Origin: JACPFV01 sp038043245
GTDB taxonomy: Bacteria > Pseudomonadota > Gammaproteobacteria > Nevskiales > Nevskiaceae
Direction: 5' to 3'
DNA length: 64,000 nt
Assembly (NCBI GenBank): GCA_038043245.1
Contig: JBBTCH010000003.1
Span: 124,001 to 188,000, forward strand
The translations under genes and the position numbers were made by a program. Below the pieces are notes generated by a model. That model searched no databases. It was not told the origin of the DNA and worked only from the letters and a program-made list of their open reading frames with translations. Position 1 is the first letter of the stretch, and every line of letters starts with the position of its first letter. Below, in pieces: positions 55,801 to 62,652 of the stretch.

Positions 55801-57556
55801 TTCTGAAATTACGGCAGGCAATTACCTGGTAATTGAAACCTCTGACGGCGCGATTGACGACCTCGGGTTGCACACGCTGAGCGGAGGTAACGGGGTGTTC
55901 CTGACTGCGCGCACATCCGCCCTCACACCGGGCGCCGATGACGGCCGCATCTTCGTGCATGACGTTGTCAGCTCTGCCGGCAATATGACCCTGTCTGCCG
56001 ACGGCAAGATCGTTACTCAGACCTTGGACGCAGAAGACGGCATTGTGCTGGAGAGCAACAACGGATACGACATCAGTGTGAACAACGTTTTTACCTCGAC
56101 ACTGGACCTCCGCAACGTCAACGACTTTACTGCCAACGACGTCACGCTGACTTCGACCGGCACGTTCACTGAGTCGGTAGCGAACGATTTCACCATCAAC
56201 GGCAGCCTGACGACGGGCGGCGGCATAGCCCTGACGGCGGGCCGCTATCTGACCTTGAGCACGGCGCAAGCGCCGGGAGCCAATCCGGTGCTGGGCAGCG
56301 TGACCCTGACCGGTGACCGGATCAACCTGCCCGTGGGCCTCTCAGCCGAGGGCGCGATCGACATCAGCGTGCTGGGCGCGGGGGATTTCTTCTCGGTTGA
56401 CGGCGAGATCCGGTCCTTGGCAACGCTGCGTATCGACACCGCCGACGGTGCCATTTTCGGTGGCGCCGGAGTGTTCGGCGAGAATGGGGTGACGCTCGAT
56501 GCCAATGGCACGAACGGGTTGATCGACCTGAGCGTCATCGAAACCGCGCCGGGCGGGGGCGGGAACGTCGTGATCAGTGCGGACAGCACGATCGCCACGG
56601 GCGACATCACCGCCGATGCCGGCATCCAGATCACGGGTGGCAACTCGATCAATACCGGCAATCTTGTGGCGCCGGGCAGCGTTGATGTGGTTGCCAACGG
56701 CGCGGTATCTGCGGGCAATGTATCCGGCGATACCAGTGTTCTGCTCGACGCCCAGCTTGGATTTCTGCAAGCCGGCAACGTCGCCAGCGCCGGCAACGTG
56801 ACCCTGCGTGCGAAGGATGACGTGCTGCTGTCGGGCTCCGCCATTACCTTCGGCGGTGCGGCGCTGCTGGAATCCACGTCTGGCAACATCAGTTTCAGCA
56901 ACGGTAGTCTGAGCAGCGCCAGCGGTACAGCGACATTGGCAGCCTTCGACATCACCCTGATCAACACGAACATTGATGTCGGCACCCTGAACATGGACGC
57001 CGACAACAACATCTATCTCGATCCAATGACGGTGCACGCCGACGGCACGATCGACCTCGCCGCCGCCAACGATTTCACCGCCATCCAGGTGATCTTCGAC
57101 GCCGCCAACATCATCATCAGCGCGGGCAACGTCATGGCCTTCGAGAGTTCGGCGCTGTCGGCGAGCACGATCAATCTGACTTCCCCGCTGATCACCTTCC
57201 TCGGAACGCCGACGATCGGTGCGCTCACGACGAACGGCACCGTGCAGATTCTCGATCCGGTCGTGCAGGTGCCGGCCGACGCGCAGAGCAGCGTTAACAA
57301 TGTCACCGACACCGTCAACGATGGCAGCAGCACTTCGACACAGTCTCAGGATGAGACCGTGGCCGCGGAATTCGAGCAGGCGCCGGAGGGCACGGAAACT
57401 TCCAGCGAGGCCGTGCCGGAGGAAGAAGACAGCGAAGAGACGCAAGACGAAGAGACGACCGAGGAGTCCACGCCGGAAGCTCCGGTCGAGGAAACTTTCG
57501 AAGGCCAGACCGAGAGCCAGACCAATGACACAGTGGCGCAGGAGTGTCAGGCTTGA
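46808..57556 (+). CDS. Giant filamentous-haemagglutinin-like exoprotein (TpsA)
   Basis: 3582 residues. An extended signal peptide ends near LLAPGLVFA (about residue 37). The TPS secretion domain follows, with the diagnostic VFLINPSGVLFGQGSVVDVG and DFMAGRYSFAG. The rest is predicted beta-helix, rich in Gly, Ser, Thr, Asp and Asn, with eight ~98-residue modules (50252-52602) and a shorter 72-residue pair (53125-53555). A ~60-residue acidic tail (PEEEDSEETQDEETTEES) ends the protein. The only cysteine I found is three residues from the C-terminus (QECQA). There is no CdiA-type toxin tail or VENN motif. The role is probably adhesion or matrix formation; it is exported by the transporter just upstream. 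Confidence 0.93.
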   Translation: MARKPSRAAALTATVKAIRTRGWSALPLLAPGLVFANPMDGVVVGGAASISGNGNTLTIDQFTQNTAINWQSFSIGTGEYVIFNQPSSSSVALNRVLGGSPSEILGHLQANGQVFLINPSGVLFGQGSVVDVGGILASTLDISPNDFMAGRYSFAGQSAASILNAGNIRAADGGYVVFLGDNVANTGAITANFGTVLLASGSQATLDLQGDGLVNYALDAAAISDRAGVENLGSITADGGHVVLDADVLRDLKVAVINNAGLIQARKMTQASDGSILLVGKGGDIVNSGTLDASGAAPDVDGGRIYVTTDGDISMPGGSVLRADGGANAKGGEIRVIGKGTVNFDEGALISATGGVQGGFAELSGHEKLTIRGDVNLGNGGTLLIDPRDVTIAAGTGTNASGLDVTLYANFVQDQLQVGANVIIVADRSITIKALEANGDDGQIYGLNGSGTGGSLTLGIGTVNVSASPISGGNDAAYSYAGDPLAAFLRGDGYSGYGILFDDRTNAIRTYGGINIVSGDTYGYADVGKLETYGTGADIVVLAYGNVDVADADTNFAGGDITITSEYGNTVVDAVTTSALASLTGSSVDFTSVNAYSFAAHVTGDETGFTAEFSQATAGDITIQVDDGSINLLGGSDLQADELTLIAGGTGHDVVLTNTELTGRILTITAADSVSISNALGSQGLSFTDASTITAQSGDVSISTNAEVELGAANITAGGFVTISESQSYVVTLGDISAGRYVVADAGGGSLDLGYISASGYVSLDAGESGTDVVVDGITLAYTGVADNQYGVRIFATNNIDVGYITVGSSVTRYLSDGSYEAVSVVAQSGDITFGSGGIRVYDYNEAGHTQNLVRLAAFGDIKNTNNATAGAIEVSYGASYGNILLNSGQPSGGGSVYAGDITGELLTIVANSGDARFYGAGGGDINVNSLNFTNVANFDVDDLTIRSTSGITEDVTGSFVLTGNLSSGGNVMLDAGTIQIDGSVQGLTGAGSYVSGLVDLGTTGNYGDVNIGSIYATGMVTVLAYDGSITTTGRINTTGGFVGLQTIDNAGTSGNPVITIGGTGINSGGGAINLISTDGVVINASVNAVGGAITISADDDADGSGAIVHAVSTIAGGALNLNAAQGIDVNVGATTIGFSNTTSGAVAITEANGATVSGSDGSGGGIFITSATGDLTVGGNITTAGDVTLEAEAGDIVYGSGVVSGDLVTLIAGNATDGDVGTSTNRILTSANTVSFAATGVGNVYITESTGSYFYGSTGSGNIDVNVASGVLRIAGDISTSGNVTLSTTDGGMYRDAGTIYGNLVVLDANGTNVSIGANNATEVIQTSANAVSFEATGGGSVYITDTSLDGASFYGSTGNAAIHLTTLGGNLTVAGDIISLSNVVLNAAGGGVRHTGVGRVQGPGVQLLSASGGIGTSANRILTTATSISASSTSAGDIYISEADSTTFAGDTSTGNIDVLVAGTGNLTINGNISTTGDVTLTTTDGDIAYSAGVISGDLVTLTAGGTDGDVGASSGYIQTDATSVNFTGVGTGDAFIRESNGASFYGSTGSGTINLETTTGDLSVGGTIFTSGTAMLDAEGGDVLHYGGTGRVQANLLQIFARGADGDIGTSTNRILTSATTLHLDASNAGDIYVNEANAVTVSVAATTGAGIFDLNIAGAGDVLWGSGAFTLGGAFVTTADGSILRSGGGIFTANQLVLTANGTNRSIGTSGNAIETRAVTGSFQATGTGSVYITERADGGAATFYGSTGSGSIDLRTTSGNLTVGGDISTTGDVALTSSAGDLVYGSGTVSGNLVTLVAGSGDGDIGATGAAIRTDATIVSFTGAGTGEVAIADVSAVTFYGSTGSGAIDLSATNGSITVGGVISTTGAVTLTAGGTGSILDGNTGLDISSASVAFYAGGAIGSGDLNPLDLATNSLYASAGSGDIDLTNAPTAAVSLVGLSNSGSGAIRYSQGGQALNINGAITSGAGGVLIDPPTDVLINARINGGGGDVTIQATNNITFNNGGYIDNTFNVTLRADDDGVGGGAITDAQTAGNDITDITAMGLATLKAYGGIGTSSNKLELSSPQLNINETTTDNSAYGVYITAYGSGIELTGINNVSRLNLNSQGALSDAVGTTLNVLGIAQIAGTSITLGDIGSDITNFLLLEFNSAGAVSISEDSNTDIDFSNTAGTLSLTSSGSITDVTSTSLTVTGNSSFNATSITLGDSAGDITNFGSLSITSAGAVNITEDGNMSVLGFGSAVTNLSLTSQMGSISAGVGALSSSGALSLNAATTIAANNLTASINPGGTVSLNAGGNVSVGDITGNVLNVATTVDDFTASAITIESPALLNLDIEGNLSVLGAISTRGNISLVADGNVQFGQLFGDFPGSPVMGSVNLDSEMGYIQGVGVRATAPITASAYSGITLSGITESLSSTITLTNTNSGMIQFGSLTAVGSISVVNSASAGSILAMGPVTSNAGSATLTGASVVGNAPVIGATGVTITATNGVVDVGDLVSNSGTVMVSGYVVDVGAVNGDVVDISVLGLADNSLSLGTVTADVGSVTIDTVDGSIFATGAISGYGVTIFAGDNNAPYSGSALSLASVTSLGAGNDINLDADGGISVGALTSGRDLMLTGTGLSLTGAVGAAGNVLATSNTTGMNISGAITAGGYADITATGLFGIYIGADVYAGSGIDISSEAGVEVSGLRSTTGNIGVYGDSALILNGPVDAEAGAITLATANLGASFSVLGNLDAFTTITATAAQGAIGFGFGTTAAAGGAVTISSAGQTNVHNVTADSMDFHVTGDESAFVASSGLTATTGSVSIVTDDGSIFVNGVLSGNTGVSLNAGDMDAPGAFESEIFVDDVTSATGYANFTASGNIDVGNVDVADGAAGVVSFDTGYGVFTGQVDGYSLSLAPGVGSFEAYGLLMRSAADLVVNVTDYFSNDMFGAIQSNGGIDITAGGSITAYNLSDVGGGDVQGDVTLDGNLVTLNGNLGASSDISIFSATYFNVNSEITAGNYLVIETSDGAIDDLGLHTLSGGNGVFLTARTSALTPGADDGRIFVHDVVSSAGNMTLSADGKIVTQTLDAEDGIVLESNNGYDISVNNVFTSTLDLRNVNDFTANDVTLTSTGTFTESVANDFTINGSLTTGGGIALTAGRYLTLSTAQAPGANPVLGSVTLTGDRINLPVGLSAEGAIDISVLGAGDFFSVDGEIRSLATLRIDTADGAIFGGAGVFGENGVTLDANGTNGLIDLSVIETAPGGGGNVVISADSTIATGDITADAGIQITGGNSINTGNLVAPGSVDVVANGAVSAGNVSGDTSVLLDAQLGFLQAGNVASAGNVTLRAKDDVLLSGSAITFGGAALLESTSGNISFSNGSLSSASGTATLAAFDITLINTNIDVGTLNMDADNNIYLDPMTVHADGTIDLAAANDFTAIQVIFDAANIIISAGNVMAFESSALSASTINLTSPLITFLGTPTIGALTTNGTVQILDPVVQVPADAQSSVNNVTDTVNDGSSTSTQSQDETVAAEFEQAPEGTETSSEAVPEEEDSEETQDEETTEESTPEAPVEETFEGQTESQTNDTVAQECQA
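50252..52602 (+). repeat. Eight tandem ~98-residue modules inside TpsA
   Basis: Units begin at 50252, 50546, 50840, 51131, 51422, 51716, 52016 and 52313, giving lengths of 291-300 bp, all multiples of three. Each opens with an I-T/S-E-type strand, then FYGSTGSGxIDL, GxLTVGGxISTTGxVTL and a GSGxVSGxLVTLxAG strand. Unit 6 lacks the FYGSTGSG block and unit 8 diverges after its first half. Sequence drift between units indicates old duplications held to one length, consistent with whole turns of a beta-helix. Confidence 0.85.
53125..53555 (+). repeat. Pair of ~72-residue modules inside TpsA
   Basis: Two consecutive units share the order TSITLGD-x-x-x-DITNF, then SAGAVxIxED and a following LSLTS strand. 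They start near 53125 and 53339. This is a second repeat type, different from the eight-unit array, and implies separate duplication events within the same gene. Confidence 0.7.
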
Positions 57557-58491
57557 AGATCGCGCGCGGGCTCGTTGGACTGTGCCTGTTGCTGCCTGCA
57601 TGGGCTTGGGCGGCGAAGCCTGCCGGCGAGATCACGCTGGCCACGGGTGTCGCCACCTCGACCTCGCGCGATGGGTCGGTGCGCAATGTCAGCAAAGGTG
57701 GCCGCGTCTATTCCGGCGAATTCATCAATACCGGGCCGAACAGTTATCTCAACATCAAGTTCCGCGACGGCGGACTGATGCTGCTGCGACCGAATACGCG
57801 CTTTCAGATCGAGCTGTTCGAGTACGAGACCAAACCCAAGGTGGCCGAGCAGGCGGCTTCTGCAGCACCCGCCGAAGCGCCGAAGACCGAGCCTGCGAAA
57901 TCACCCGCAGAGCAGAAGCCGGAAACCACCCCGGTTGCTGAGCCCCCCGCCGAACCCGCCGCAGCACCTGCTGATGCACCTGCTGATGCACCTGCGCAAT
58001 CCGAAGTGTCGCCGGCGCTGGCGCCGCCGGGCAGTGGTCCCAGCATCACGCCGCCGGTGCCGTCCGTGATCAAAGCCGAGCCCGCCCGCCAGAAAGCACT
58101 GTTCCGCCTGATCAAGGGCGGTTTGCGCACGGTAACGGGTCTCATCGGCAAGAAAGATTTCGCCGATTACCAGCTGAGGATGCCGACGGCCACCATCGGT
58201 ATCCGCGGCACTGAATTCCAGACCTGGACTTGCGATCTCGCCTGCGCCCAGGACCCCGTGGTGAGCGCCGCGCTCAAGGCGGTGTTCGGCCCCAACTTTG
58301 ACCCGGGCAAAACCGAGATCGTTGGCACCATCAAGGGCCTCATCGAAGTGACCAATACCGCGACGGGTGAGACTACGTCGGTGAAGCCGGGGCAGTTTTT
58401 CCTGAGTACGCCGACCGGCGATATCCCGCTGCCAAAAGAGCCGGAGTTTATCGCCAAAGACCGGATGCCCGATCCCAAGGCCTGTTTGTAA
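57553..58491 (+). CDS. FecR-domain periplasmic protein, third gene of the TPS operon
   Basis: 312 residues from a TTG at 57553. The TTG overlaps the tpsA stop (TTGA) and has AGGAG 8 bp before it; a GTG at 57544 would sit on that ribosome-binding site. A signal peptide (LVGLCLLLPAWAWAA) precedes a FecR-like beta region split in two: KGGRVYSGEFINTGPNSYLN with MLLRPNTRFQIE, then RMPTATIGIRGTEFQTWTC and KGLIEVTNTATGETTSVKPGQFF. Between them is an Ala/Pro/Glu-rich insert of ~90 residues. No N-terminal anti-sigma part and no sigma factor gene are nearby. Three cysteines occur in the mature part (two in TWTCDLACAQ, one in PKACL at the end). Position suggests a role with TpsA, such as periplasmic handling or surface retention. 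Confidence 0.82.
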   Translation: MKIARGLVGLCLLLPAWAWAAKPAGEITLATGVATSTSRDGSVRNVSKGGRVYSGEFINTGPNSYLNIKFRDGGLMLLRPNTRFQIELFEYETKPKVAEQAASAAPAEAPKTEPAKSPAEQKPETTPVAEPPAEPAAAPADAPADAPAQSEVSPALAPPGSGPSITPPVPSVIKAEPARQKALFRLIKGGLRTVTGLIGKKDFADYQLRMPTATIGIRGTEFQTWTCDLACAQDPVVSAALKAVFGPNFDPGKTEIVGTIKGLIEVTNTATGETTSVKPGQFFLSTPTGDIPLPKEPEFIAKDRMPDPKACL

Positions 58492-58531
58492 CGCAGCCTT
58501 GCGCCTGTTCGCCGCGGGCTAGAATCCGGCG

Positions 58532-59548
58532 ATGATCCAAAGATTACTTGCCATGACCTGGGCACGCAGCCTGGAGTTTCTGCGTGACCGCTCGGCGCTG
58601 GGCTGGAACCTGATGTTCCCGCTGCTGATGGTGGCGGGCATGGCGTGGATCTTCTCTGGTCCCGGTCAGCCGCTGTTCAAAGTGGCGGTGATGGCGGATG
58701 CGCCGCTGACGCCCGCGCTGCATCCGTTCCTCGGCAAGGCGCACGTGCAGTTTTACGCCGAGACGGATACGGCCCATGCATTGAGCAAGGTCGAGCGGCA
58801 TCGGGTGGACATGCTGCTGGACCTTCGCGGAGCGCAGGGACGCTACTGGATCAACGAAACTTCGCCCAAGGGCGAGGTGCTCGAAGGGCTGTTACGCGGA
58901 GTGGGCGGCGCGGTGCTGGAGCGCGGCGCGGTCAGCGGCGGCGCAGTGCGCTACGTGGACTGGCTGGCGCCGGGCGTGCTCGGCATGAACATGATGTTCT
59001 CCTGCCTGTTCGGCATCGGTTACGTCATCGTGCGCTATCGCAAAAGCGGCTATCTCAAGCGCCTCAACGCGACGCCGCTGACGGCGCTGGAGTTCATCCT
59101 CGCCCAGCTGATCTCGCGCTGGGCGCTGATCCTGTTGATCACCGTCGGCGTCTTCTGCGGCACCGACCTGTTCCTGGATTACCGCATGGAAGGTTCGTAC
59201 GCGGCGCTGTTCACGGTGACGGCGCTGGGGGCGTTCAACATGATCGCGCTGGGTCTGGTGGTGAGTTCGCGCGTGACCAGCGAAGAGCTGGCCGGAGGAC
59301 TGCTCAACGTGGTGTCGTGGCCGATGATGGTGCTGTCTGGCGTGTTTTTTTCCACCGACGGCGCCCCCGGGCTGCTGCAGACCGCCGCCGAATTTTTGCC
59401 ACTGACCCATCTGCTGACGGCGGCGCGCGCGGTGATGCTGGATGGCGCCGGTCTTGCGGCGATCAGTTATCAACTGACGGTGCTTGCCGTCAGTGCGCTG
59501 GCGTTCTTACTGTTCGGCGCGATCGGGTTTCGCTGGACGCAGGACTAA
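58532..59548 (+). CDS. ABC-2 type transporter, permease
   Basis: 338 residues. One N-terminal membrane segment (LGWNLMFPLLMVAGMAWIF), a periplasmic loop of ~120 residues, and five further segments after ~155 give the ABC-2 permease layout of drug and lipid exporters. The stretch TPLTALEFILAQLISRW after the second segment is typical. No ATPase gene is adjacent; the ATP-binding gene at 42525-43397 has the same orientation and lacks a permease, so the two likely form one exporter. A palindromic repeat follows the stop. Confidence 0.88.
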   Translation: MIQRLLAMTWARSLEFLRDRSALGWNLMFPLLMVAGMAWIFSGPGQPLFKVAVMADAPLTPALHPFLGKAHVQFYAETDTAHALSKVERHRVDMLLDLRGAQGRYWINETSPKGEVLEGLLRGVGGAVLERGAVSGGAVRYVDWLAPGVLGMNMMFSCLFGIGYVIVRYRKSGYLKRLNATPLTALEFILAQLISRWALILLITVGVFCGTDLFLDYRMEGSYAALFTVTALGAFNMIALGLVVSSRVTSEELAGGLLNVVSWPMMVLSGVFFSTDGAPGLLQTAAEFLPLTHLLTAARAVMLDGAGLAAISYQLTVLAVSALAFLLFGAIGFRWTQD

Positions 59549-59549
59549 G

Positions 59550-59651
59550 CCTCTCACCCGACACTTCAAGCCAACCTCTCCCCACGAGAGTGGGGAGAGG
59601 CAAGAAATAAATTCTCCTCTCCCCTTAGGGGAGAGGGCAGGGTGAGGGGTT
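59550..59651. repeat. Palindromic repeat, family C (intergenic copy)
   Basis: Two hairpins of the CCTCTCCCC/GGGGAGAGG type (about 59575-59600 and 59615-59637) with a closing GGGTGAGGGG. It fills the gap between the convergent permease and CocE-like genes and is the same family as the insertion inside alaS. Confidence 0.85.
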
Positions 59652-59654
59652 CTG

Positions 59655-61508
59655 CTAAAAGCTGCTGACCTCGCTCGGCGCCAGGATTGGTAATTGCAGC
59701 GTGCCGGACAGATTCGCTGCGGGCACGAACACATCGCGCGACCAGGTCACCGGGAACTGGGCGTGGAAACCGTAGATCAGCAAAGCCACTTCGTCGCCTT
59801 CGTTGAGTCGTTCGGCGACGCCGCTCATGGGATCCGTGTGAGCGCCAAAGCTGCGCATCGGTGTCAGCTGGTCGTCCACCAGGTCCCAGCGCTCGCTGCC
59901 GGCCTTGCGGTGGCCGATACCCAGAAACATGATCGGGTCGCAGGCTGCCAGCGACAGCGGTGTCGGACAGGTGCCGGGCTCTATGCCGCTGACGCCTTCG
60001 AGTTGCAGATTCATCACCGGTACTCCGGCGAGGATCGCGCCACCGGCGGGTGCGGTGTACAGCGGCAGGGTCGCTAGCAAGGCTTCGCGCGCGGCATTGC
60101 CGAGCAGCGCGCCGCCGACGCCGAGCGCCGAACTGAATTGCGGGATGGAACCTTCCACCTCGAATTCGTCTTCGGGTTCCGTACTGCCCGTTTTTACCGT
60201 GGGAAGCGTGACGGCATCACCTTCAGCCAGACTCAGACAGATGTTCGAGCCGCTGGTGATGACGCTATTGGCGTTGCCGCGGTCCTGGAGCTTTTCCTCG
60301 AACCACGCGAACTGCGCGTCGTCGAGATTGATGGCGCCGCAACTGCGCGCACTGCCCGGATCCTGGAAGCCGGGCAGAGTGAGCGCGGCATAGAACGGAT
60401 CCAGCGGTTCCTCGATGCTCGGCACGGGCAGCGGCACGAGACCGCCGCCGCCGGCTGGGCCGACCGCGAGGATGTGGCCGGACTGGTGCGTGAGCAGGCG
60501 CACATCGCCGCCGCGCGCCTTCAGGCAGTTGTAGTTGTTGAGGCCGTCGTTGAAGTTGAACAAGGTATCGCGGAAACCTTGCGTGAACAGCACGTCGATC
60601 TTGCCGTAAGGATTCGGCGGCACCGCCAGCGGGTCGGGATCGCCGACCATAAAGCTTTGCGAGCCTGCGGCAACGCCGTCGCAGAAATACTTGACGCTGT
60701 GATAGCGGAAGAAGTTGTTGGCAGACTCGGTAAAGGAATTCGCGAGGGTCGAGCCGAGCACGATCTCGAACAGCACCGGGTCCTGGCCGCCCTGCGGATC
60801 GGGGTCGCGAGGCTGACCCACGCCGTTGTTGGCCTGCGCACCGGCTTCACCGGCGCCGACCAGCGCCAGCCCCCAGCCCGATTTGACGACATTGTTCGGA
60901 TTAAGCGCATAGACCAGATCATGCGGGGTGATGTCCGGCGCCAGCACGCGCAGGCGCTGCTGCGGGTCTGCGGCGGCGAGCAGCATCTGGTACATGCCGC
61001 CGTAGGAGCTGCCATAGGAACCGACCCGCATCGAACCGTCGTCGCGGCGGCGCAGGCCCGGCAGGCTTTCGGCCCAGTCGAGAATGGCGATCAGGTTCTG
61101 GCCTTCGAAATCGGGCGACATCGAGCGCACGGTGCCGCCGGACTGGCCAAAGCCGCGCTGATCAATCGAGATCACGTAATAGCCGGCGGCGGTGAGGCGG
61201 GCGACGAAGCCTTCACGCACTTCGCGCCGCGTGCCACTGTAGCCATGGCCTTCGAGAATCAGCGGGTAACTTTCACCGGCGACCAGTTGATCCGGCTCAA
61301 ACATCTCGAACGAGACATCCAGGCCATCCACGGGCGAGGGGATGACGACATGCTGTTGCGTGCCGGCGCGGGTTTCAGTGACCGGCACCGTGACGTTGCC
61401 GTGGGCAGTGGAGGCACCGGCGCCGATCTTTCCCGGCGCTGAATTATTACAGGCAGTGATCAGGGCGGCACAGAGCAGTGCGGCCAACAGGGGCAGGGTC
61501 TTGTTCAT
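59655..61508 (-). CDS. CocE/S15-type alpha/beta hydrolase lipoprotein
   Basis: 617 residues. A lipobox (ITAC, cysteine 20; Asn at +2 fits outer-membrane sorting) opens the protein. LILEGHGYSGTRREVREGFV and SIDQRGFGQSGGTVRSM precede the nucleophile elbow GSYGSSYGG, with the catalytic serine near 168. The pattern is that of X-Pro dipeptidyl-peptidase-like/CocE hydrolases. Substrate is not readable. It is divergent from the aminopeptidase-like lipoprotein gene, so both are probably controlled from the shared ~105-bp spacer. Confidence 0.85.
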   Translation of the reverse strand: MNKTLPLLAALLCAALITACNNSAPGKIGAGASTAHGNVTVPVTETRAGTQQHVVIPSPVDGLDVSFEMFEPDQLVAGESYPLILEGHGYSGTRREVREGFVARLTAAGYYVISIDQRGFGQSGGTVRSMSPDFEGQNLIAILDWAESLPGLRRRDDGSMRVGSYGSSYGGMYQMLLAAADPQQRLRVLAPDITPHDLVYALNPNNVVKSGWGLALVGAGEAGAQANNGVGQPRDPDPQGGQDPVLFEIVLGSTLANSFTESANNFFRYHSVKYFCDGVAAGSQSFMVGDPDPLAVPPNPYGKIDVLFTQGFRDTLFNFNDGLNNYNCLKARGGDVRLLTHQSGHILAVGPAGGGGLVPLPVPSIEEPLDPFYAALTLPGFQDPGSARSCGAINLDDAQFAWFEEKLQDRGNANSVITSGSNICLSLAEGDAVTLPTVKTGSTEPEDEFEVEGSIPQFSSALGVGGALLGNAAREALLATLPLYTAPAGGAILAGVPVMNLQLEGVSGIEPGTCPTPLSLAACDPIMFLGIGHRKAGSERWDLVDDQLTPMRSFGAHTDPMSGVAERLNEGDEVALLIYGFHAQFPVTWSRDVFVPAANLSGTLQLPILAPSEVSSF

Positions 61509-61614
61509 GTCATCTCCTCGAAGCTGTAGTCATCGGCGGTGCACACAGGTGAACCGCCTGTCATGTCATTGTAATGGCATGCGCCGCTTGGCGCGTCTGT
61601 CGTAAAAACTAACC

Positions 61615-62652
61615 ATGCGCCTACGATTGTTCGGGGTATTGCTGGTGGGAATGACCACGCTGTCGGGTTGCTACCTCAGCCACGTCACGGCCGGCCAGCT
61701 GGAGCTGGTCTCGCGCCGTCAGCCGATCAGTGCGCTGCTGGCCGATCCGGCGACCGACGAAAAACTGCGCCGCCAGCTGGAACTGGTGCGGCAGGCGCGT
61801 GCGTTCTCGGTCAATACCTTGCGGCTTCCGGATAACGCCAGCTACAGCGAGTACGCCGATCTGGGGCGGCCGTTCGTGGTGTGGAATGTGTTCGCAGCAA
61901 AGGAATTCTCTCTGGAGCCGGAGACTTCCTGCTTCCTGTTCGTCGGCTGCCTTGCGTATCGCGGCTATTTCGAGGAAGAACTCGCGCAGCGCCGGGCGCG
62001 CGAACTCGCTGCCCGGGGATTAGATGTTCACATCGGCGCTGTCGCCGCGTATTCGACGTTGGGCTGGTTCGATGATCCGGTGCTCAACAGCATGCTGCGC
62101 TGGGATGACGATCGCCTGGTGGAAACGCTTTTCCACGAACTCGCTCACCAGCAGGTATTCATCCCCGGCGATACCGAGTTCAATGAATCATTCGCGACCT
62201 TTGTTGGCGCGGAAGGCCTGCGGCAGTTCCGTGCCGCACGCCGTGAGCCGCCGCCGGATCGTCTGCGCACGGAACGTGAGCGCCAATTCCAGGTGTTGGT
62301 CCTGGATATGCGGGCAAGACTCGAAGCGCTTTACGCAACGCCGCTGGAGGCGGACGCGATGCGTACCGCCAAGCGCCAGGAGTTCGAGCGCCTGCGCGCG
62401 GATTACCGGAAGCTGCGTGCAAGCTGGAGCGGTTACACGGGCTACGACGGTTGGTTTATGGGCGAACTCAACAATGCCAAGCTGCTGCCAGTCGGCCTTT
62501 ATCACCAATGGGTGCTGGCGTTCGCGCGGTTGTTCAGGCAATCCGGCCGGGACTGGCAGCGGTTCTACGAGATCACGGCAGCCTGGGCCACGCTCGAACC
62601 GGCCGAGCGCAGCAAACGGCTAAAAGCGCTGAATTCAGGAATTCAGCGCTAG
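61615..62652 (+). CDS. Zinc aminopeptidase-like lipoprotein (DUF2265/COG4324)
   Basis: 345 residues. A lipobox (LSGC, Tyr at +2) at the N-terminus directs it to the outer membrane. The zinc motif HELAHQ begins at residue 174, and FNESFATFVGAEGL supplies the downstream glutamate, the gluzincin pattern. NVFAAKEFSLEPETSCFLFVG is typical of the family, whose members are annotated as predicted aminopeptidases, but no substrate is established. Its stop directly abuts the end of the convergent trypsin-like gene with no spacer. Confidence 0.85.
   Translation: MRLRLFGVLLVGMTTLSGCYLSHVTAGQLELVSRRQPISALLADPATDEKLRRQLELVRQARAFSVNTLRLPDNASYSEYADLGRPFVVWNVFAAKEFSLEPETSCFLFVGCLAYRGYFEEELAQRRARELAARGLDVHIGAVAAYSTLGWFDDPVLNSMLRWDDDRLVETLFHELAHQQVFIPGDTEFNESFATFVGAEGLRQFRAARREPPPDRLRTERERQFQVLVLDMRARLEALYATPLEADAMRTAKRQEFERLRADYRKLRASWSGYTGYDGWFMGELNNAKLLPVGLYHQWVLAFARLFRQSGRDWQRFYEITAAWATLEPAERSKRLKALNSGIQR

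Noticed and set aside
55253..56269. Large minus-strand frames opposite the exoprotein (also 52058-53023 and 56342-57601)
   Set aside because: Antisense shadows created by the biased composition of the repeat gene; no motifs or ribosome-binding sites.
46808..57556. Possible contact-dependent inhibition (CdiA) system
   Set aside because: No VENN-type boundary, no toxin-like C-terminus and no small immunity gene; the C-terminus is an acidic tail followed by a FecR-domain gene.
57553..58491. FecR-domain protein as an anti-sigma factor
   Set aside because: It has a signal peptide in place of the cytoplasmic anti-sigma segment and there is no ECF sigma factor gene nearby.
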